Of a stretch of 49,712 bases of DNA, positions 18,178-27,341 are shown piece after piece (the first letter of the stretch is position 1; each line of letters opens with the position of its first letter). The translations under genes and the position numbers were made by a program. A model generated the notes under the pieces. The model saw only the letters and a program-made list of their open reading frames with translations, was not told the origin of the DNA and ran no database searches. The DNA is taken from the NCBI GenBank assembly GCA_021204025.1, contig JAJQAC010000080.1, positions 1 through 49,712 on the forward strand. Direction: 5' to 3'. This stretch comes from Clostridiales bacterium (GTDB lineage Bacteria > Bacillota > Clostridia > Lachnospirales > Lachnospiraceae).

Positions 18178-18190
18178 TTTGATTGACAAA
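18178..18190. promoter_or_regulatory. FabT-like box 1 upstream of accDA
   Basis: TTTG-ATTGA-CAAA, with the arm spacing of the MarR-family FabT operator. It overlaps the -35 hexamer TTGACA. No regulator gene of this type lies in the window. Confidence 0.45.
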
Positions 18191-18211
18191 TAGTGGGAAA
18201 TTGAGTATGCT
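18183..18211 (+). promoter_or_regulatory. Promoter of accDA
   Basis: Consensus TTGACA (18183-18188), a 17-base spacer and TATGCT (18206-18211). It lies just after the araC stop codon and 50 bases before the accDA start. Confidence 0.7.
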
Positions 18212-18221
18212 ATGGTAATAG

Positions 18222-18234
18222 TTTGAAAATCAAA
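18222..18234. promoter_or_regulatory. FabT-like box 2 at the accDA transcription start
   Basis: TTTG-AAAAT-CAAA, a perfect TTTGA/TCAAA inverted repeat with a 3-base centre. It lies about 11 bases after the -10, and its centre is 44 bases (about four helical turns) from the centre of box 1. Confidence 0.5.
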
Positions 18235-18261
18235 ATATTTTGCAGGGACGAGGAGAAAACA

Positions 18262-20172
18262 TTGAAAAATCCGTTTAAGCAGTTATTCAGGGGGCAGGAG
18301 GATCCGGTCGAGCGGGATGCGCAGGCATCGGAGGCACCGGTAGAAGAGCAGGAAACCACAGGGGAAGTGCCGGAGGAAAAACCGGCGGCAAAAAAGCCGG
18401 AAAAGATCCAGAGCCGTCCGACGGCATTTACACCGGAGGATCAGAGAGATCTCTGGAGACGATGCAATAAATGTGGCGAGCCGATCCTGGCTCAGGAAGC
18501 GAAGGACAATTTCTATATCTGCCCGAAGTGCGGCGGATATTTCCGCATTGACGCCTATCTGAGGGTCGAGATGCTTGCCGATGAGGGGACATTTGAAGAG
18601 TGGGACCGTGAGATGAAACCGGTGAATCCGTTAAAGTTCCCGGGATATGAGGGCAAGATCGCAGCGGCGAAGGAAAAAACGGGTCTGAACGAAGCAGTTG
18701 TTACCGGACGGATTCAGATTCACGGATATGATACCGCGATCGTTGTCTGCGACGGCCGTTTCCTGATGAGCAGCATGGGTCATAATATGGGTGAGAAGAT
18801 TACCCGTGCGATCGAGCGCGCGACGGCAGAGAAGCTGCCGGTTACGATTTATTCGGCTTCCGGCGGAGCGAGAATGCAGGAGGGCATCGTTTCTCTGATG
18901 CAGATGGCAAAGACTTCAGCGGCGGTCAAAGACCATTCAGACGCGGGACTGCTCTATATCAGCGTACTGACTGACCCGACGACGGGCGGTGTCACCGCGA
19001 GCTTTGCGATGCTGGGCGACATTATCCTCGCCGAACCGGGTGCACTGATCGGTTTTGCCGGTCCGCGTGTCATCGAGCAGACGATTAACCAGAAGCTGCC
19101 GGAGGGATTTCAGCGCGCGGAATTCCAGCAGGATCACGGTTTTGTCGACCGGGTTGTCGAGAGAAAAGACCAGAGAGATGTGCTGGGACAGATCTTAAAA
19201 CTTCACAGCCAGGAGCACAACTGGCATAACTGGTCGGAGGAAAATCACCAGCATCCTTCGGTGGCCGGGATGATATCTGAGAAGGTTTCCCAGCTGACTT
19301 CGGATAAGAGCGGGGAAAATTTAAAGAGCCGCATGGCGCCGTTTTCCGGCATCATGCGCCAGAAGACGCTGAATAAGATTATCGGCCGCCAGAAAGAACC
19401 CTGGGAGACCGTACATCAGTCGCGCAAAGCAGGACGTCTGATGGCAAGCGATTATATTCATATTTTATTTGACGATTTTATGGAACTGCATGGTGATCGT
19501 TATTATGGTGATGACAGCGCGATTATCGGCGGTATCGCTACGTATTGCGGGATGCCGGTGACGGTCATCGGACAGGAGAGGGGCAAGACGCCGCAGGAGT
19601 GCATGAAGCATAACTTTGGTATGCTGTCTCCGGAAGGATACCGTAAGGCTCTGCGTCTGATGAAGCAGGCGGAACGGTTTAACCGCCCGGTGATCTGCTT
19701 TGTCGATACGCCAGGCGCGTATCCGGGCAAGGAAGCAGAAGAGAGAGGTCAGGGCGAGGCAATCGCGAGAAATCTCTTTGAGATGTCTGCGTTAAAGGTA
19801 CCGGTTCTTTCGATTATCACCGGTCAGGGAGGCAGCGGCGGCGCGCTTGCGCTTGCTGTGGCAAATGAAGTCTGGATGATGGAGAACGCGACGTATTCAA
19901 TCCTGTCGCCGGAAGGCTTCGCGTCGATCTTATGGAAGGACGCGAAGAGAGCGGATGAAGCGGCGAAGGTGATGAAGATGACGGCAGAGGATCTGTATGA
20001 GATGGGCATCATCGAGCGCATTATCTGCGAGGACGAGCCGGCCAGCGCGGATAATGTAGAGGAGATCGGCCGTATCATTGACCGTCATATGAAGAACTTC
20101 TTCCAGTCCTGCGCAGGGAAAACATCAGAGGAGATCGTCGAACAGAGGCATAAACGGTTCCGGAATATTTAA
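18262..20172 (+). CDS. accDA: Acetyl-CoA carboxylase carboxyltransferase, fused beta and alpha subunits
   Basis: 636 residues from the TTG at 18262, preferred over an in-frame TTG at 18223 because GAGGAGA lies 6 bases before it and the protein then begins like AccD (KNPFKQLF). After an acidic and Lys/Pro-rich N-terminal extension comes the AccD zinc finger (CNKCG ... CPKCGG) and the beta crotonase-like fold ([27 protein letters not shown]). The alpha half, from about residue 370, includes [19 protein letters not shown] and [16 protein letters not shown]. Separate in E. coli, the two subunits are fused in many Lachnospiraceae. The enzyme transfers CO2 from carboxybiotin to acetyl-CoA, giving malonyl-CoA for fatty-acid synthesis. 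It stands alone, without accB/accC, in this window. Confidence 0.95.
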   Translation: MKNPFKQLFRGQEDPVERDAQASEAPVEEQETTGEVPEEKPAAKKPEKIQSRPTAFTPEDQRDLWRRCNKCGEPILAQEAKDNFYICPKCGGYFRIDAYLRVEMLADEGTFEEWDREMKPVNPLKFPGYEGKIAAAKEKTGLNEAVVTGRIQIHGYDTAIVVCDGRFLMSSMGHNMGEKITRAIERATAEKLPVTIYSASGGARMQEGIVSLMQMAKTSAAVKDHSDAGLLYISVLTDPTTGGVTASFAMLGDIILAEPGALIGFAGPRVIEQTINQKLPEGFQRAEFQQDHGFVDRVVERKDQRDVLGQILKLHSQEHNWHNWSEENHQHPSVAGMISEKVSQLTSDKSGENLKSRMAPFSGIMRQKTLNKIIGRQKEPWETVHQSRKAGRLMASDYIHILFDDFMELHGDRYYGDDSAIIGGIATYCGMPVTVIGQERGKTPQECMKHNFGMLSPEGYRKALRLMKQAERFNRPVICFVDTPGAYPGKEAEERGQGEAIARNLFEMSALKVPVLSIITGQGGSGGALALAVANEVWMMENATYSILSPEGFASILWKDAKRADEAAKVMKMTAEDLYEMGIIERIICEDEPASADNVEEIGRIIDRHMKNFFQSCAGKTSEEIVEQRHKRFRNI

Positions 20173-20195
20173 AACACCGGAAAATGGCGGTGTTT
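20172..20195 (+). terminator. Hairpin directly after accDA
   Basis: AAACACCG (20172-20179) pairs with CGGTGTTT (20188-20195), overlapping the stop codon. The U-tract is short, so it may be a weak terminator or a 3'-end protector. Confidence 0.45.
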
Positions 20196-20230
20196 CAACG
20201 ATAATCGGATAAAAATTTCCATTTTGCCTC

Positions 20231-20259
20231 TTGAAAGGTGTTGGTTAAAGTGGTATACT
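20231..20259 (+). promoter_or_regulatory. Promoter of the rimP-nusA-infB operon
   Basis: TTGAAA (20231-20236), a 17-base spacer and TATACT (20254-20259). Transcription would start near 20266, leaving a leader of about 170 bases. Confidence 0.7.
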
Positions 20260-20265
20260 CCAGAT

Positions 20266-20437
20266 GATAACGTAATAGATTTAGTTTAAGATAAGAGTGG
20301 ATTGACGTCCACTCTTATCTTTATGATGCGCAGAGCCGGGTAAGGAATTTTTGCGGCTGATGCCGCACCCGGCTCGCGCAGCGAGTATGAGGCGAAAAAG
20401 CCGCCTCCTACTCGATCGCAGGAAAAGAGGTGAAGGT
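20266..20437 (+). other. Highly structured 5' leader of the rimP operon
   Basis: Three successive hairpins. First, AAGATAAGAGTGGA with TCCACTCTTATCTT (20288-20301 and 20308-20321, perfect 14 bp). Second, a branched stem 20328-20379 (GAGCCGGGT with ACCCGGCTC, inner GCGGC-TGAT-GCCGC). Third, CGAGTA-t-GAGGCG with CGCCTC-c-TACTCG (20382-20394 and 20402-20414). The last ends just before the SD of rimP. The first has only a short T stretch after it. There is no tRNA and no known riboswitch pattern. It is probably an attenuation or stability element, perhaps NusA-responsive. Confidence 0.6.
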
Positions 20438-20905
20438 ATGAGTAAAAAAGAGGAGATTGAATCGCGTGCGGAGGCATTCCTCCTGCCGCTTCTGGAGAAG
20501 CACCATTTCGAGCTGGTGGATGTGGAATATGTACGCGAGGCCGGGAACTGGTATCTGCGGGCCTATATTGATAAGGATGGCGGGATCACCGTAGATGATT
20601 GCGAGATGGTCAGCCGGAGTTTCAGCGACTGGCTGGATGAGAAGGATTTTATCGACGACGCTTATATTATGGAGGTGAGTTCTCCGGGACTGGGGAGACC
20701 GTTAAAAAAAGACAAGGACCTGAAACGCAGCCTTGGCAAAGAAGTGGAGATCCGGCTCTACCGTCCGAGAGATAAGAAGAAGGAATTCACCGGTATTTTA
20801 AAAAGTTTTGATGCCGACAGCGTAATGATTGAAAACGGAGAGGGAGAAGAAACCACAATTAACCGCTCAGAGATCGCACTGATCCGTCTGGCGTTTGATT
20901 TTTAG
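20438..20905 (+). CDS. rimP: Ribosome maturation factor RimP
   Basis: 155 residues; ATG at 20438 after AAAGAGGTGAAGG. N-terminal alpha/beta domain (HHFELVDVEYVREAGNWYLR, IDKDGGITVDDCEMVSR) and the conserved EVSSPGLGRPL, then an Sm-like C-terminal domain. RimP is needed for 30S subunit maturation. It is the first gene of the operon and is followed by nusA after 20 bases, the standard order in Bacillota. Upstream in-frame ATGs fall inside the leader hairpins and are not starts. Confidence 0.95.
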   Translation: MSKKEEIESRAEAFLLPLLEKHHFELVDVEYVREAGNWYLRAYIDKDGGITVDDCEMVSRSFSDWLDEKDFIDDAYIMEVSSPGLGRPLKKDKDLKRSLGKEVEIRLYRPRDKKKEFTGILKSFDADSVMIENGEGEETTINRSEIALIRLAFDF

Positions 20906-20925
20906 GAAAGAGGAGAAGATGAGTC

Positions 20926-22101
20926 ATGAACAAAGAATTAATCGAGGCACTGGATTTGCTGGAAAAGGAGAAGAATATCAGCAAAGCGACTCTGATCGAG
21001 GCGATTGAAAATTCCCTGCTGACCGCATGTAAAAACCATTTTGGCAAAGCAGATAACGTGAAGGTTACCGTAAATCCGGATACCGGCGATTTCTCGGTTA
21101 CCGGAGAGAAGGTAGTGGTGGAAACCGTGGAAGATCCCGTGCTTCAGATCAGTCTGGCAGAAGCCAGGATGAAAGATCCGAGAAAAGATATCGGGGATAT
21201 CGTGACTTTCCCGATCGAATCAAAATCCTTTGGCCGGATCGCGACCCAGAACGCAAAGAATGTGATTCTTCAGAAGATCCGGGAAGAAGAACGGACCATG
21301 CAGTTTAATGAATGGTACCGTAAGGAAAAGGATATTGTCACCGGCATTGTGCAGCGTAATTTCGGCCGCAATATCAGCATCAACCTAGGGCGAGTCGATG
21401 CGGTTTTAAGTGAAGCAGAGCAGGTAAAAGGAGAAAACTTCCGGCCGACGGAAAGGATTAAAGTCTATGTGCTTGAGGTAAAGGATACTCCGAAGGGACC
21501 GAGGATTTCGGTATCGCGTACTCATCCCGACCTGGTAAAGCAGCTTTTTGAGGAGGAAGTTGCCGAGGTAAAGGATGGGACGGTAGAGATCCGGTCGATC
21601 GCGCGGGAAGCAGGTTCCCGGACCAAGATTGCGGTCAGCTCGAATGATGCCAATGTGGATCCGGTCGGCTCGTGTGTGGGTATGAATGGCTCTCGTGTGA
21701 ACGCCATTGTCAATGAGCTTCATGGGGAAAAGATTGATATTGTCACCTGGGACGAAAACCCGGCGCTTTTCATTGAGAACGCGCTGAGCCCGGCGAAGGT
21801 GATCTGTGTAGCGGCAGATGAAGAAGGACGGGAGGCACAGGTGATCGTGCCGGATTACCAGCTTTCTCTTGCGATTGGCAAGGAGGGGCAGAATGCAAGA
21901 TTGGCGGCGAAACTGACCGGATATAAGATTGATATCAAGAGTGAGACTCAGGCCAGAGAAATGGGCCTGTTTGAACAGATGGGCATTGATGACCAGGAGG
22001 AAGGAGTATACGAGGATTTCCCGGCAGATTTTGAATTCAGCGCTTCCGAAGACGGATATGATCCGGAGAATTATGACGGAGATCATCAGGAGCAGGAGTG
22101 A
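20926..22101 (+). CDS. nusA: Transcription termination/antitermination factor NusA
   Basis: 391 residues: N-terminal RNA polymerase-binding domain (1-125), S1 domain ([18 protein letters not shown]), then KH1 and KH2 ([21 protein letters not shown] and [19 protein letters not shown] carry the RNA-binding GxxG loops). An acidic C-terminal tail of about 40 residues replaces the acidic repeats of E. coli NusA, which is normal for Bacillota. It binds RNA polymerase and regulates pausing and termination. It overlaps the start of the rnpM gene (GTGA). Confidence 0.96.
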   Translation: MNKELIEALDLLEKEKNISKATLIEAIENSLLTACKNHFGKADNVKVTVNPDTGDFSVTGEKVVVETVEDPVLQISLAEARMKDPRKDIGDIVTFPIESKSFGRIATQNAKNVILQKIREEERTMQFNEWYRKEKDIVTGIVQRNFGRNISINLGRVDAVLSEAEQVKGENFRPTERIKVYVLEVKDTPKGPRISVSRTHPDLVKQLFEEEVAEVKDGTVEIRSIAREAGSRTKIAVSSNDANVDPVGSCVGMNGSRVNAIVNELHGEKIDIVTWDENPALFIENALSPAKVICVAADEEGREAQVIVPDYQLSLAIGKEGQNARLAAKLTGYKIDIKSETQAREMGLFEQMGIDDQEEGVYEDFPADFEFSASEDGYDPENYDGDHQEQE

Positions 22102-22394
22102 GGCAGGAGCAGAGCGTGAATAAAGTGAGTACAAAAAAATTCCCGCAGCGGCAGTGCGTCGGCTGCGGAGAGATTAAAAATAAAAAAGAAATGATCCGTA
22201 TCCTGCGGACGCCGGAGGGAGAATTTCTGCTGGATGTCACCGGAAGGAAAAACGGGCGCGGGGCTTATTGCTGTCCGTCCGCGGAGTGTCTGAAAAAGGC
22301 GATCCGCAGTAAAGGACTGGAGCGTTCCTTCAAGATGGCGATTCCGAAAGAGGTGTATGAGAAACTGGAAAAGGAGATGGAGCAGAGTGGATAA
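22098..22394 (+). CDS. rnpM: YlxR/RnpM family RNA-binding protein
   Basis: 98 residues of the DUF448/YlxR family: RQCVGCGEIKNKKEMIRI, then GRKNGRGAYCCPSAECLKKA, the conserved Cys and the basic GRGAY loop. YlxR (RnpM) is a small basic nucleic-acid-binding protein that modulates RNase P in B. subtilis. GTG at 22098 overlaps the nusA stop. GTG at 22116, 6 bases after AGGAG, is an equally good start and gives 92 residues. Position between nusA and the L7Ae-like gene is canonical. Confidence 0.9.
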   Translation: MRQEQSVNKVSTKKFPQRQCVGCGEIKNKKEMIRILRTPEGEFLLDVTGRKNGRGAYCCPSAECLKKAIRSKGLERSFKMAIPKEVYEKLEKEMEQSG

Positions 22395-22713
22395 CAGGCA
22401 GAAAATCCTGAATCTGATCGGTCTTACAGCCAAAGCAGGCAAGACAGCCAGCGGTGAATTTTCCACGGAAAAAGCGATAAAAGAGGGAAAAGCAAAATTA
22501 GTGATCGTCTCGGAGGAGGCTTCCTCCAATACCAGGAAATCATTCACCGATATGTGTACTTACTATAAAGTCCCTGTCTGCAGTTTTGGCGGCAAAGATG
22601 AGCTGGGGCATGCGATGGGTAAGGAGATGAGAGCTTCCCTTGCAGTGACAGATGAAGGACTGGCCAAAGCAATTGTGACGCAAATGAATATAAGCCATAT
22701 GGAACGGAGGTAG
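22387..22713 (+). CDS. rplGA: L7Ae/L30e/S12e-type ribosomal protein (YlxQ)
   Basis: 108 residues, starting at GTG 22387 within the end of the preceding gene, SD GGAG upstream. It has the L7Ae-like fold: [37 protein letters not shown], with the G-x-x-A-x-A-G start, then DNTRKSF-type and [19 protein letters not shown]. Members bind kink-turns in RNA. In this position it is the usual YlxQ between rnpM and infB. The substrate RNA is not known. Confidence 0.9.
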   Translation: MDNRQKILNLIGLTAKAGKTASGEFSTEKAIKEGKAKLVIVSEEASSNTRKSFTDMCTYYKVPVCSFGGKDELGHAMGKEMRASLAVTDEGLAKAIVTQMNISHMERR

Positions 22714-25700
22714 TGAGTGTGAGAGTAAGTGAGCTTGCGAAAGAATTAGGAAAAAGCAGCAGGGAAATTATAGATTTGCTGAAAAAAATGAATCAGGATG
22801 TGAAAACGCATCTGTCGAATGTGAGTGACGAGCAGGTGCAGATGGTAAAAAAATCTCTTACTTCCAGAGCTTCGGAGCCGGTAAAGGCAGCTGCGGCGGA
22901 CGCTCCGAAAAAGAAAGTAATCGCGGTGTACCGTCCGCAGAATTCTCAACAGAGACCGGCACGTCCGAAAACGCAGAGTCAGGCAAGACCGGCAGCGGGC
23001 CGTCTGCAGGCCGCTGGAGGCGCGGAGAAACCGGCGTCAAGACCGCAGGCTGCAGGAAGTGCGGAGAAAGCGGCGTCGTCAAATACCGAGAGACCGGCAG
23101 CGAAGCCGCTGACGGAGAGTGCTGCGGAGAAACCGGCGGTAAAAGCGCAGGCAGTGGGCAATCCGGAGAAAGCGACAGTGAGAACGCAGACCGCGTCAAA
23201 TACCGAGAGACCGGCAGCGAAGCCACAGACCACGGAAAGCGCGGAGAAACCGGCAGCCAGGACACAGCCGGCGGAAGGAAATGCGGCAAAGACTCAGCAG
23301 GCGCCGGCAGAAGTAGCGGCAAAGAGTCCGGTGCAGACAAGAGCGGAAGCGCCGCAGTCTCAGGCAGGCCGCGCAGGTGTGCAGGAGCAGAGACGCCAGG
23401 ATAATTATGCAGGCGGACGTGATGGCCAGAGACGTTCCGGAAATGGTCAGGGAAACCGTGACGGACAGAGTCGCCAGGGCAGTTATGCGAACCGCGATGG
23501 CCAGGGAACGAGAGACGGTCAGAGACGTGCGGGCGGCTATCAGAACCGCGACGGACAGGGAACGAGAGACGGCCAGAACCGTATGGGCGGCTATCAGAAC
23601 CGCGACGGACAGGGAACGAGAGACGGTCAGAGACGTGCGGGCGGCTATCAGAACCGCGACGGACAGGGCGCAAGAGACGGTCAAAGGCGTACGGGCGGCT
23701 ATCAGAGCCGTGACGGACAGAGTCAGAATCGTACGGGCAGCTATGGGAATCGTGATGGTCAGGGCCAGAACCGCGCCGGCGGTTATCAGGGAACGAGAGA
23801 CGGCCAGAGACGGACCGGAGGTTATCAGAGCCGTGACGGTCAGGGCCAGAACCGCGCCGGCGGTTATCAGGGAAGCCGTGACGGACAGAGCCGTTCGGGT
23901 GGATTCGCAGGTTCCCGTCCGGGCGGACAGGGACGTCCGGGCGGCAGAGATTCGGGGGCAAAGAGTTTTGATACGCCGCTTCAGACTAAGCCGACCAGCA
24001 GCCGTCAGATGAATAAAAATACACGTAAAAACGATCGGTTTGACCGTAAGAACGTCAATGATGACGGCCCGAGAAGCAAGGGCGGAAAAGTATCCAGACA
24101 TCCGTTTATCATGCCGCAGAAAACGGCAGAGAAGAAAGCGGAGGATACCGTAAAGGTGATCACAGTGCCGGAGCTGATTACGATCAAGGATCTTGCGGAA
24201 AAGATGAAGATGCAGCCGTCTGCGATCATCAAAAAGCTCTTTTTGCAGGGTGAGATCGTGACGATGAACTCCGAACTGAGCTATGAGAAAGCAGAAGAGA
24301 TCGCGGTCGAGTATGACATCCTCTGTGAAAAAGAAGAAAAGGTCGATGTGATCGCGGAGCTTTTGAAGGAAAATGAGGAAAATGAGGAAGATATGATCCC
24401 GAGACCGCCGGTGGTCTGCGTGATGGGTCATGTCGACCACGGTAAAACGTCTCTGCTTGACGCGATCCGTTCCACCAATGTAACAGCGCGTGAAGCAGGC
24501 GGAATTACACAGCATATCGGAGCATATACGGTAGAAATCAATGGCCAGCAGATCACATTCCTGGATACGCCGGGCCACGAGGCGTTTACTGCGATGCGTA
24601 TGCGCGGCGCGCAGTCAACCGATATCGCGATCCTGGTGGTTGCTGCCGACGACGGTGTGATGCCGCAGACGATTGAAGCAATTAACCACGCAAAAGCAGC
24701 AAATGTTGAGATCATTGTCGCGATCAATAAGATCGATAAACCGTCCGCGAATATTGAAAAAGTAAAACAGGAATTAATGGAATATGAGCTTGTGCCGGAA
24801 GACTGGGGCGGTAATACCATCTTCGTGCCGGTATCCGCACATACCCATGAAGGCATCCCGGAGTTGCTGGAGATGATCCTGCTGACCGCGGAGGTTAAGG
24901 AGCTCAAGGCAAACCCGAACCGCCTGGCGCGTGGTCTGGTCATTGAGGCAGAACTGGATAAAGGCAAAGGTCCGGTGGCAAGAGTTCTGGTTCAGAAGGG
25001 TACTCTGCATATCGGAGACAATGTTACCGCGGGACCATGTTACGGTAAGGTACGGGCGATGATGGATGACAAGGGAAGGCGTGTCAAAGAGGCCGGTCCG
25101 TCCATGCCTGTGGAGGTACTGGGCTTAAACGGCGTGCCGGGAGCGGGCGACGTCCTCATCGCGATGGAAAATGAAAAGGATACGAGAAGCTACGCGGAGA
25201 CCTTTATTGCCGAGGGCAAAAACCGGATGCTGGAAGATACCAAGATGAAGATGTCTCTGGATGATCTGTTTGATCAGATTAAGGCAGGCAATGTCAAGGA
25301 ACTTCCGATTGTTGTCAAGGCTGATGTGCAGGGCTCTGTGGAAGCGGTTCGCAGCAGCCTCCTGAAACTTTCCAATGAAGAAGTTGTGGTTAAGGTAATC
25401 CACGGCGGCGTCGGCGCGATCAATGAGTCCGATGTGACGCTGGCTGCGGCTTCCAACGCGATTATTATCGGATTTAACGTGCGTCCGGACGCAACCGCGA
25501 AGTCGATTGCGGATCAGGAAAAAGTAGATATGCGTCTGTATCGTGTCATTTATCAGGCGATCGAGGATGTAGAAGCGGCCATGAAGGGCATGCTGGAGCC
25601 GGTTTACGAAGAAAAGGTGATTGGTCACGCGATTGTCCGCCAGATCTTTAAGGCGTCCAGTGTCGGCACGATTGCCGGTTCCTATGTGATGGACGGTAAG

Positions 25701-25904
25701 ATTCAGCGGGGATGCACCTGCCGCGTAACCCGTGAAGGCGTACAGCTCTTCGAGGGTGCGCTGGCATCTCTGAAGCGTTTTAAAGATGATGTCAAAGAGG
25801 TAGCGACCGGCTATGAGTGCGGTCTTGTATTTGAAAAGTTTAATGACCTCCAGGAAGATGATATGGTCGAAGCCTATATTATGGTGGAGGTACCGCGCCA
25901 GTAG
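22713..25904 (+). CDS. infB: Translation initiation factor IF-2
   Basis: Up to 1063 residues; GTG at 22713 or, more likely by SD GGAGG spacing, GTG at 22719. Order: IF2N domain ([19 protein letters not shown]), an Ala/Pro/Lys linker with TERPAAKP-type repeats, an Arg/Gly/Gln repeat zone (about 231-415), a second IF2N domain ([20 protein letters not shown]), then the GTPase: G1 GHVDHGKTS (about 571), G3 DTPGHEAF, G4 NKID, followed by domains II, III and IV. It is GTP-dependent and brings fMet-tRNA to the 30S subunit. It is longer than B. subtilis IF-2 (716 residues) because of the disordered linker. Central gene of the operon. Confidence 0.96.
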   Translation: MSVRVSELAKELGKSSREIIDLLKKMNQDVKTHLSNVSDEQVQMVKKSLTSRASEPVKAAAADAPKKKVIAVYRPQNSQQRPARPKTQSQARPAAGRLQAAGGAEKPASRPQAAGSAEKAASSNTERPAAKPLTESAAEKPAVKAQAVGNPEKATVRTQTASNTERPAAKPQTTESAEKPAARTQPAEGNAAKTQQAPAEVAAKSPVQTRAEAPQSQAGRAGVQEQRRQDNYAGGRDGQRRSGNGQGNRDGQSRQGSYANRDGQGTRDGQRRAGGYQNRDGQGTRDGQNRMGGYQNRDGQGTRDGQRRAGGYQNRDGQGARDGQRRTGGYQSRDGQSQNRTGSYGNRDGQGQNRAGGYQGTRDGQRRTGGYQSRDGQGQNRAGGYQGSRDGQSRSGGFAGSRPGGQGRPGGRDSGAKSFDTPLQTKPTSSRQMNKNTRKNDRFDRKNVNDDGPRSKGGKVSRHPFIMPQKTAEKKAEDTVKVITVPELITIKDLAEKMKMQPSAIIKKLFLQGEIVTMNSELSYEKAEEIAVEYDILCEKEEKVDVIAELLKENEENEEDMIPRPPVVCVMGHVDHGKTSLLDAIRSTNVTAREAGGITQHIGAYTVEINGQQITFLDTPGHEAFTAMRMRGAQSTDIAILVVAADDGVMPQTIEAINHAKAANVEIIVAINKIDKPSANIEKVKQELMEYELVPEDWGGNTIFVPVSAHTHEGIPELLEMILLTAEVKELKANPNRLARGLVIEAELDKGKGPVARVLVQKGTLHIGDNVTAGPCYGKVRAMMDDKGRRVKEAGPSMPVEVLGLNGVPGAGDVLIAMENEKDTRSYAETFIAEGKNRMLEDTKMKMSLDDLFDQIKAGNVKELPIVVKADVQGSVEAVRSSLLKLSNEEVVVKVIHGGVGAINESDVTLAAASNAIIIGFNVRPDATAKSIADQEKVDMRLYRVIYQAIEDVEAAMKGMLEPVYEEKVIGHAIVRQIFKASSVGTIAGSYVMDGKIQRGCTCRVTREGVQLFEGALASLKRFKDDVKEVATGYECGLVFEKFNDLQEDDMVEAYIMVEVPRQ
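23405..23960 (+). repeat. 54-bp in-frame tandem repeats in infB
   Basis: The unit [18 protein letters not shown] (18 residues, 54 bases) recurs exactly at 23531, 23585 and 23639, with degenerate copies on both sides (for example [16 protein letters not shown]). It forms an Arg/Gly/Gln/Asn-rich disordered linker in IF-2 and shifts the base composition locally. Confidence 0.85.
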
Positions 25905-26008
25905 TCTGCATGGCAAATCTGCGGATATCTCTGCGTAAACCGCAGATCCGCAGATATGGTGCAGAGTTGTATCAAACTGACATCCGCCGGCAGAAAGGAA
26001 TTTTGAGA

Positions 26009-26440
26009 ATGCGTAAAAACAGTATTAAAAATACCAGAATCAATATGGAGGTTCAGCGCGAGCTGAGCGAGATCCTCCGCAGCGGCATCAAGGATCCCCG
26101 GATACAGGATAAGATGATTTCAGTGGTATCCGCAGAAGTGACGACGGATCTGAAATATTGCAAAGCCTATATCAGCGTTTTGGGGGACGATGATACGGTG
26201 GCAGATGTGTTGGCGGGTTTGAAGAGCGCAACCGGATTTATCCGTCGTGAACTAGCCCGCAGAGTCAATCTGCGCAATACTCCTGAAATTCAGTTCATAT
26301 TGGATCAGTCGATAGAATATGGTGTAAACATGTCACACCTGATTGACAGGGTAAACAGGGGAGGTGTTTCGGATGAGCATACTGATACGGATGGCGGAAG
26401 CGGCGAAGACGATCGCGATCTTGGGGCATATACGTCCTGA
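26009..26440 (+). CDS. rbfA: 30S ribosome-binding factor RbfA
   Basis: 143 residues from the ATG at 26009 after AAAGGA; upstream in-frame codons have no SD and do not match the family. KH-like core: INMEVQRELSEILRSGIKDPRI, VSAEVTTDLKYCKAYISVLG, FIRRELARRVNLRNTPEIQFILDQSIEYG. RbfA binds the 30S subunit and helps 16S 5'-end maturation. The C terminus has an acidic tail (about 25 residues) that overlaps the next gene by 68 bases; the family is usually about 120 residues. Confidence 0.94.
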   Translation: MRKNSIKNTRINMEVQRELSEILRSGIKDPRIQDKMISVVSAEVTTDLKYCKAYISVLGDDDTVADVLAGLKSATGFIRRELARRVNLRNTPEIQFILDQSIEYGVNMSHLIDRVNRGGVSDEHTDTDGGSGEDDRDLGAYTS

Positions 26441-27341
26441 TGGCGATTGTGTAGGCTCCTGTCTGGCAGTATATAACTATTTGACGGAACAGGTTCCGGA
26501 AAGAGAGATTCAGATCTATCTGGAGGAACCGCCGGTAAAATTTTCCTACCTGAAAGGATTTGAAACAATCAGTCAGAACGCAGGGACCGGAAAGATCTAT
26601 GATCTCTGTATCTGTCTGGACGCCAGTGACAAGGCCCGCCTGGGTGATTTTGCTCCTTATCTGGACCACGCGCGGCACAGTCTCTGTGTGGACCATCATG
26701 TGACCAATGCTGGTTATTGTGAGAAAAATGAAATCCTTGCGGACATCAGTTCGACCTGTGAGCATCTGTGTCATTTCATGGAGAAAGACAGGATCAGCAA
26801 AGCAGTCGCGGAGTGCCTCTATACGGGAATTCTCCATGATACCAACGTTTTTAAGAACAGCAATACCTCTGGGCGGACTATGGAGATCGCCGGGATGCTG
26901 ATGGATAAGGGGATCGATTTTAACCGGATTATTAACGAGAGCTTTTACCGGAAAACCTATATACAGAACCAGATCCTGGGGCGTGCCTTGCTGGAGAGCA
27001 TCACGCTTCTCGACGGAAGGTGTATTTTCAGCGTGATCCGGGAGAAAGACATTGCGTTTTATGGCGTGACCGGGAGTGATTTTGAAGGAATTGTCGAGCA
27101 GCTGCAGATTACGGCCGGAGTGGAATGTGCAATTTTTATGTATGAGATCTCGGATCATTATTACAAGGTGAGTATGCGTTCGGGTGATAAGGTTGACGTT
27201 GCTAAGATTGCGTCATATTTCGGGGGCGGCGGCCATGTGCGTGCCGCCGGCTGCTCGATGGGCGGAAGCGTACATGATGTGGTAAATAATCTGACGTTAC
27301 ATATTGAGCAGCAGCTGAATGCCCGGGAACAGGAGATCTGA
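26373..27341 (+). CDS. nrnA: DHH-family bifunctional oligoribonuclease / PAP phosphatase (NrnA type)
   Basis: 322 residues, ATG at 26373 chosen because AGGGGAGG lies 8 bases upstream (inside rbfA). DHH motifs: GHIRPDGDCVGS, CLDASDKARLGD, VDHHVTN and TGILHDTNVFKNSNT; the DHHA1 substrate domain ends with FGGGGHVRAAGC. NrnA degrades nano-RNA and dephosphorylates pAp. The gene order rbfA-nrnA-truB-ribF is standard in Clostridia. The stop overlaps the truB start (TGATG). Confidence 0.93.
   Translation: MSILIRMAEAAKTIAILGHIRPDGDCVGSCLAVYNYLTEQVPEREIQIYLEEPPVKFSYLKGFETISQNAGTGKIYDLCICLDASDKARLGDFAPYLDHARHSLCVDHHVTNAGYCEKNEILADISSTCEHLCHFMEKDRISKAVAECLYTGILHDTNVFKNSNTSGRTMEIAGMLMDKGIDFNRIINESFYRKTYIQNQILGRALLESITLLDGRCIFSVIREKDIAFYGVTGSDFEGIVEQLQITAGVECAIFMYEISDHYYKVSMRSGDKVDVAKIASYFGGGGHVRAAGCSMGGSVHDVVNNLTLHIEQQLNAREQEI

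Noticed and set aside
23405-23960. CRISPR-like array
   Set aside because: The 54-base repeats are in frame in infB, have no unique spacers and encode a continuous linker.
23196-24578. 460-codon open frame on the minus strand opposite infB
   Set aside because: It mirrors the GC-rich repeats of the infB linker, has no SD or domain, and its predicted residues are Ala/Leu/Thr repeats typical of shadow frames.
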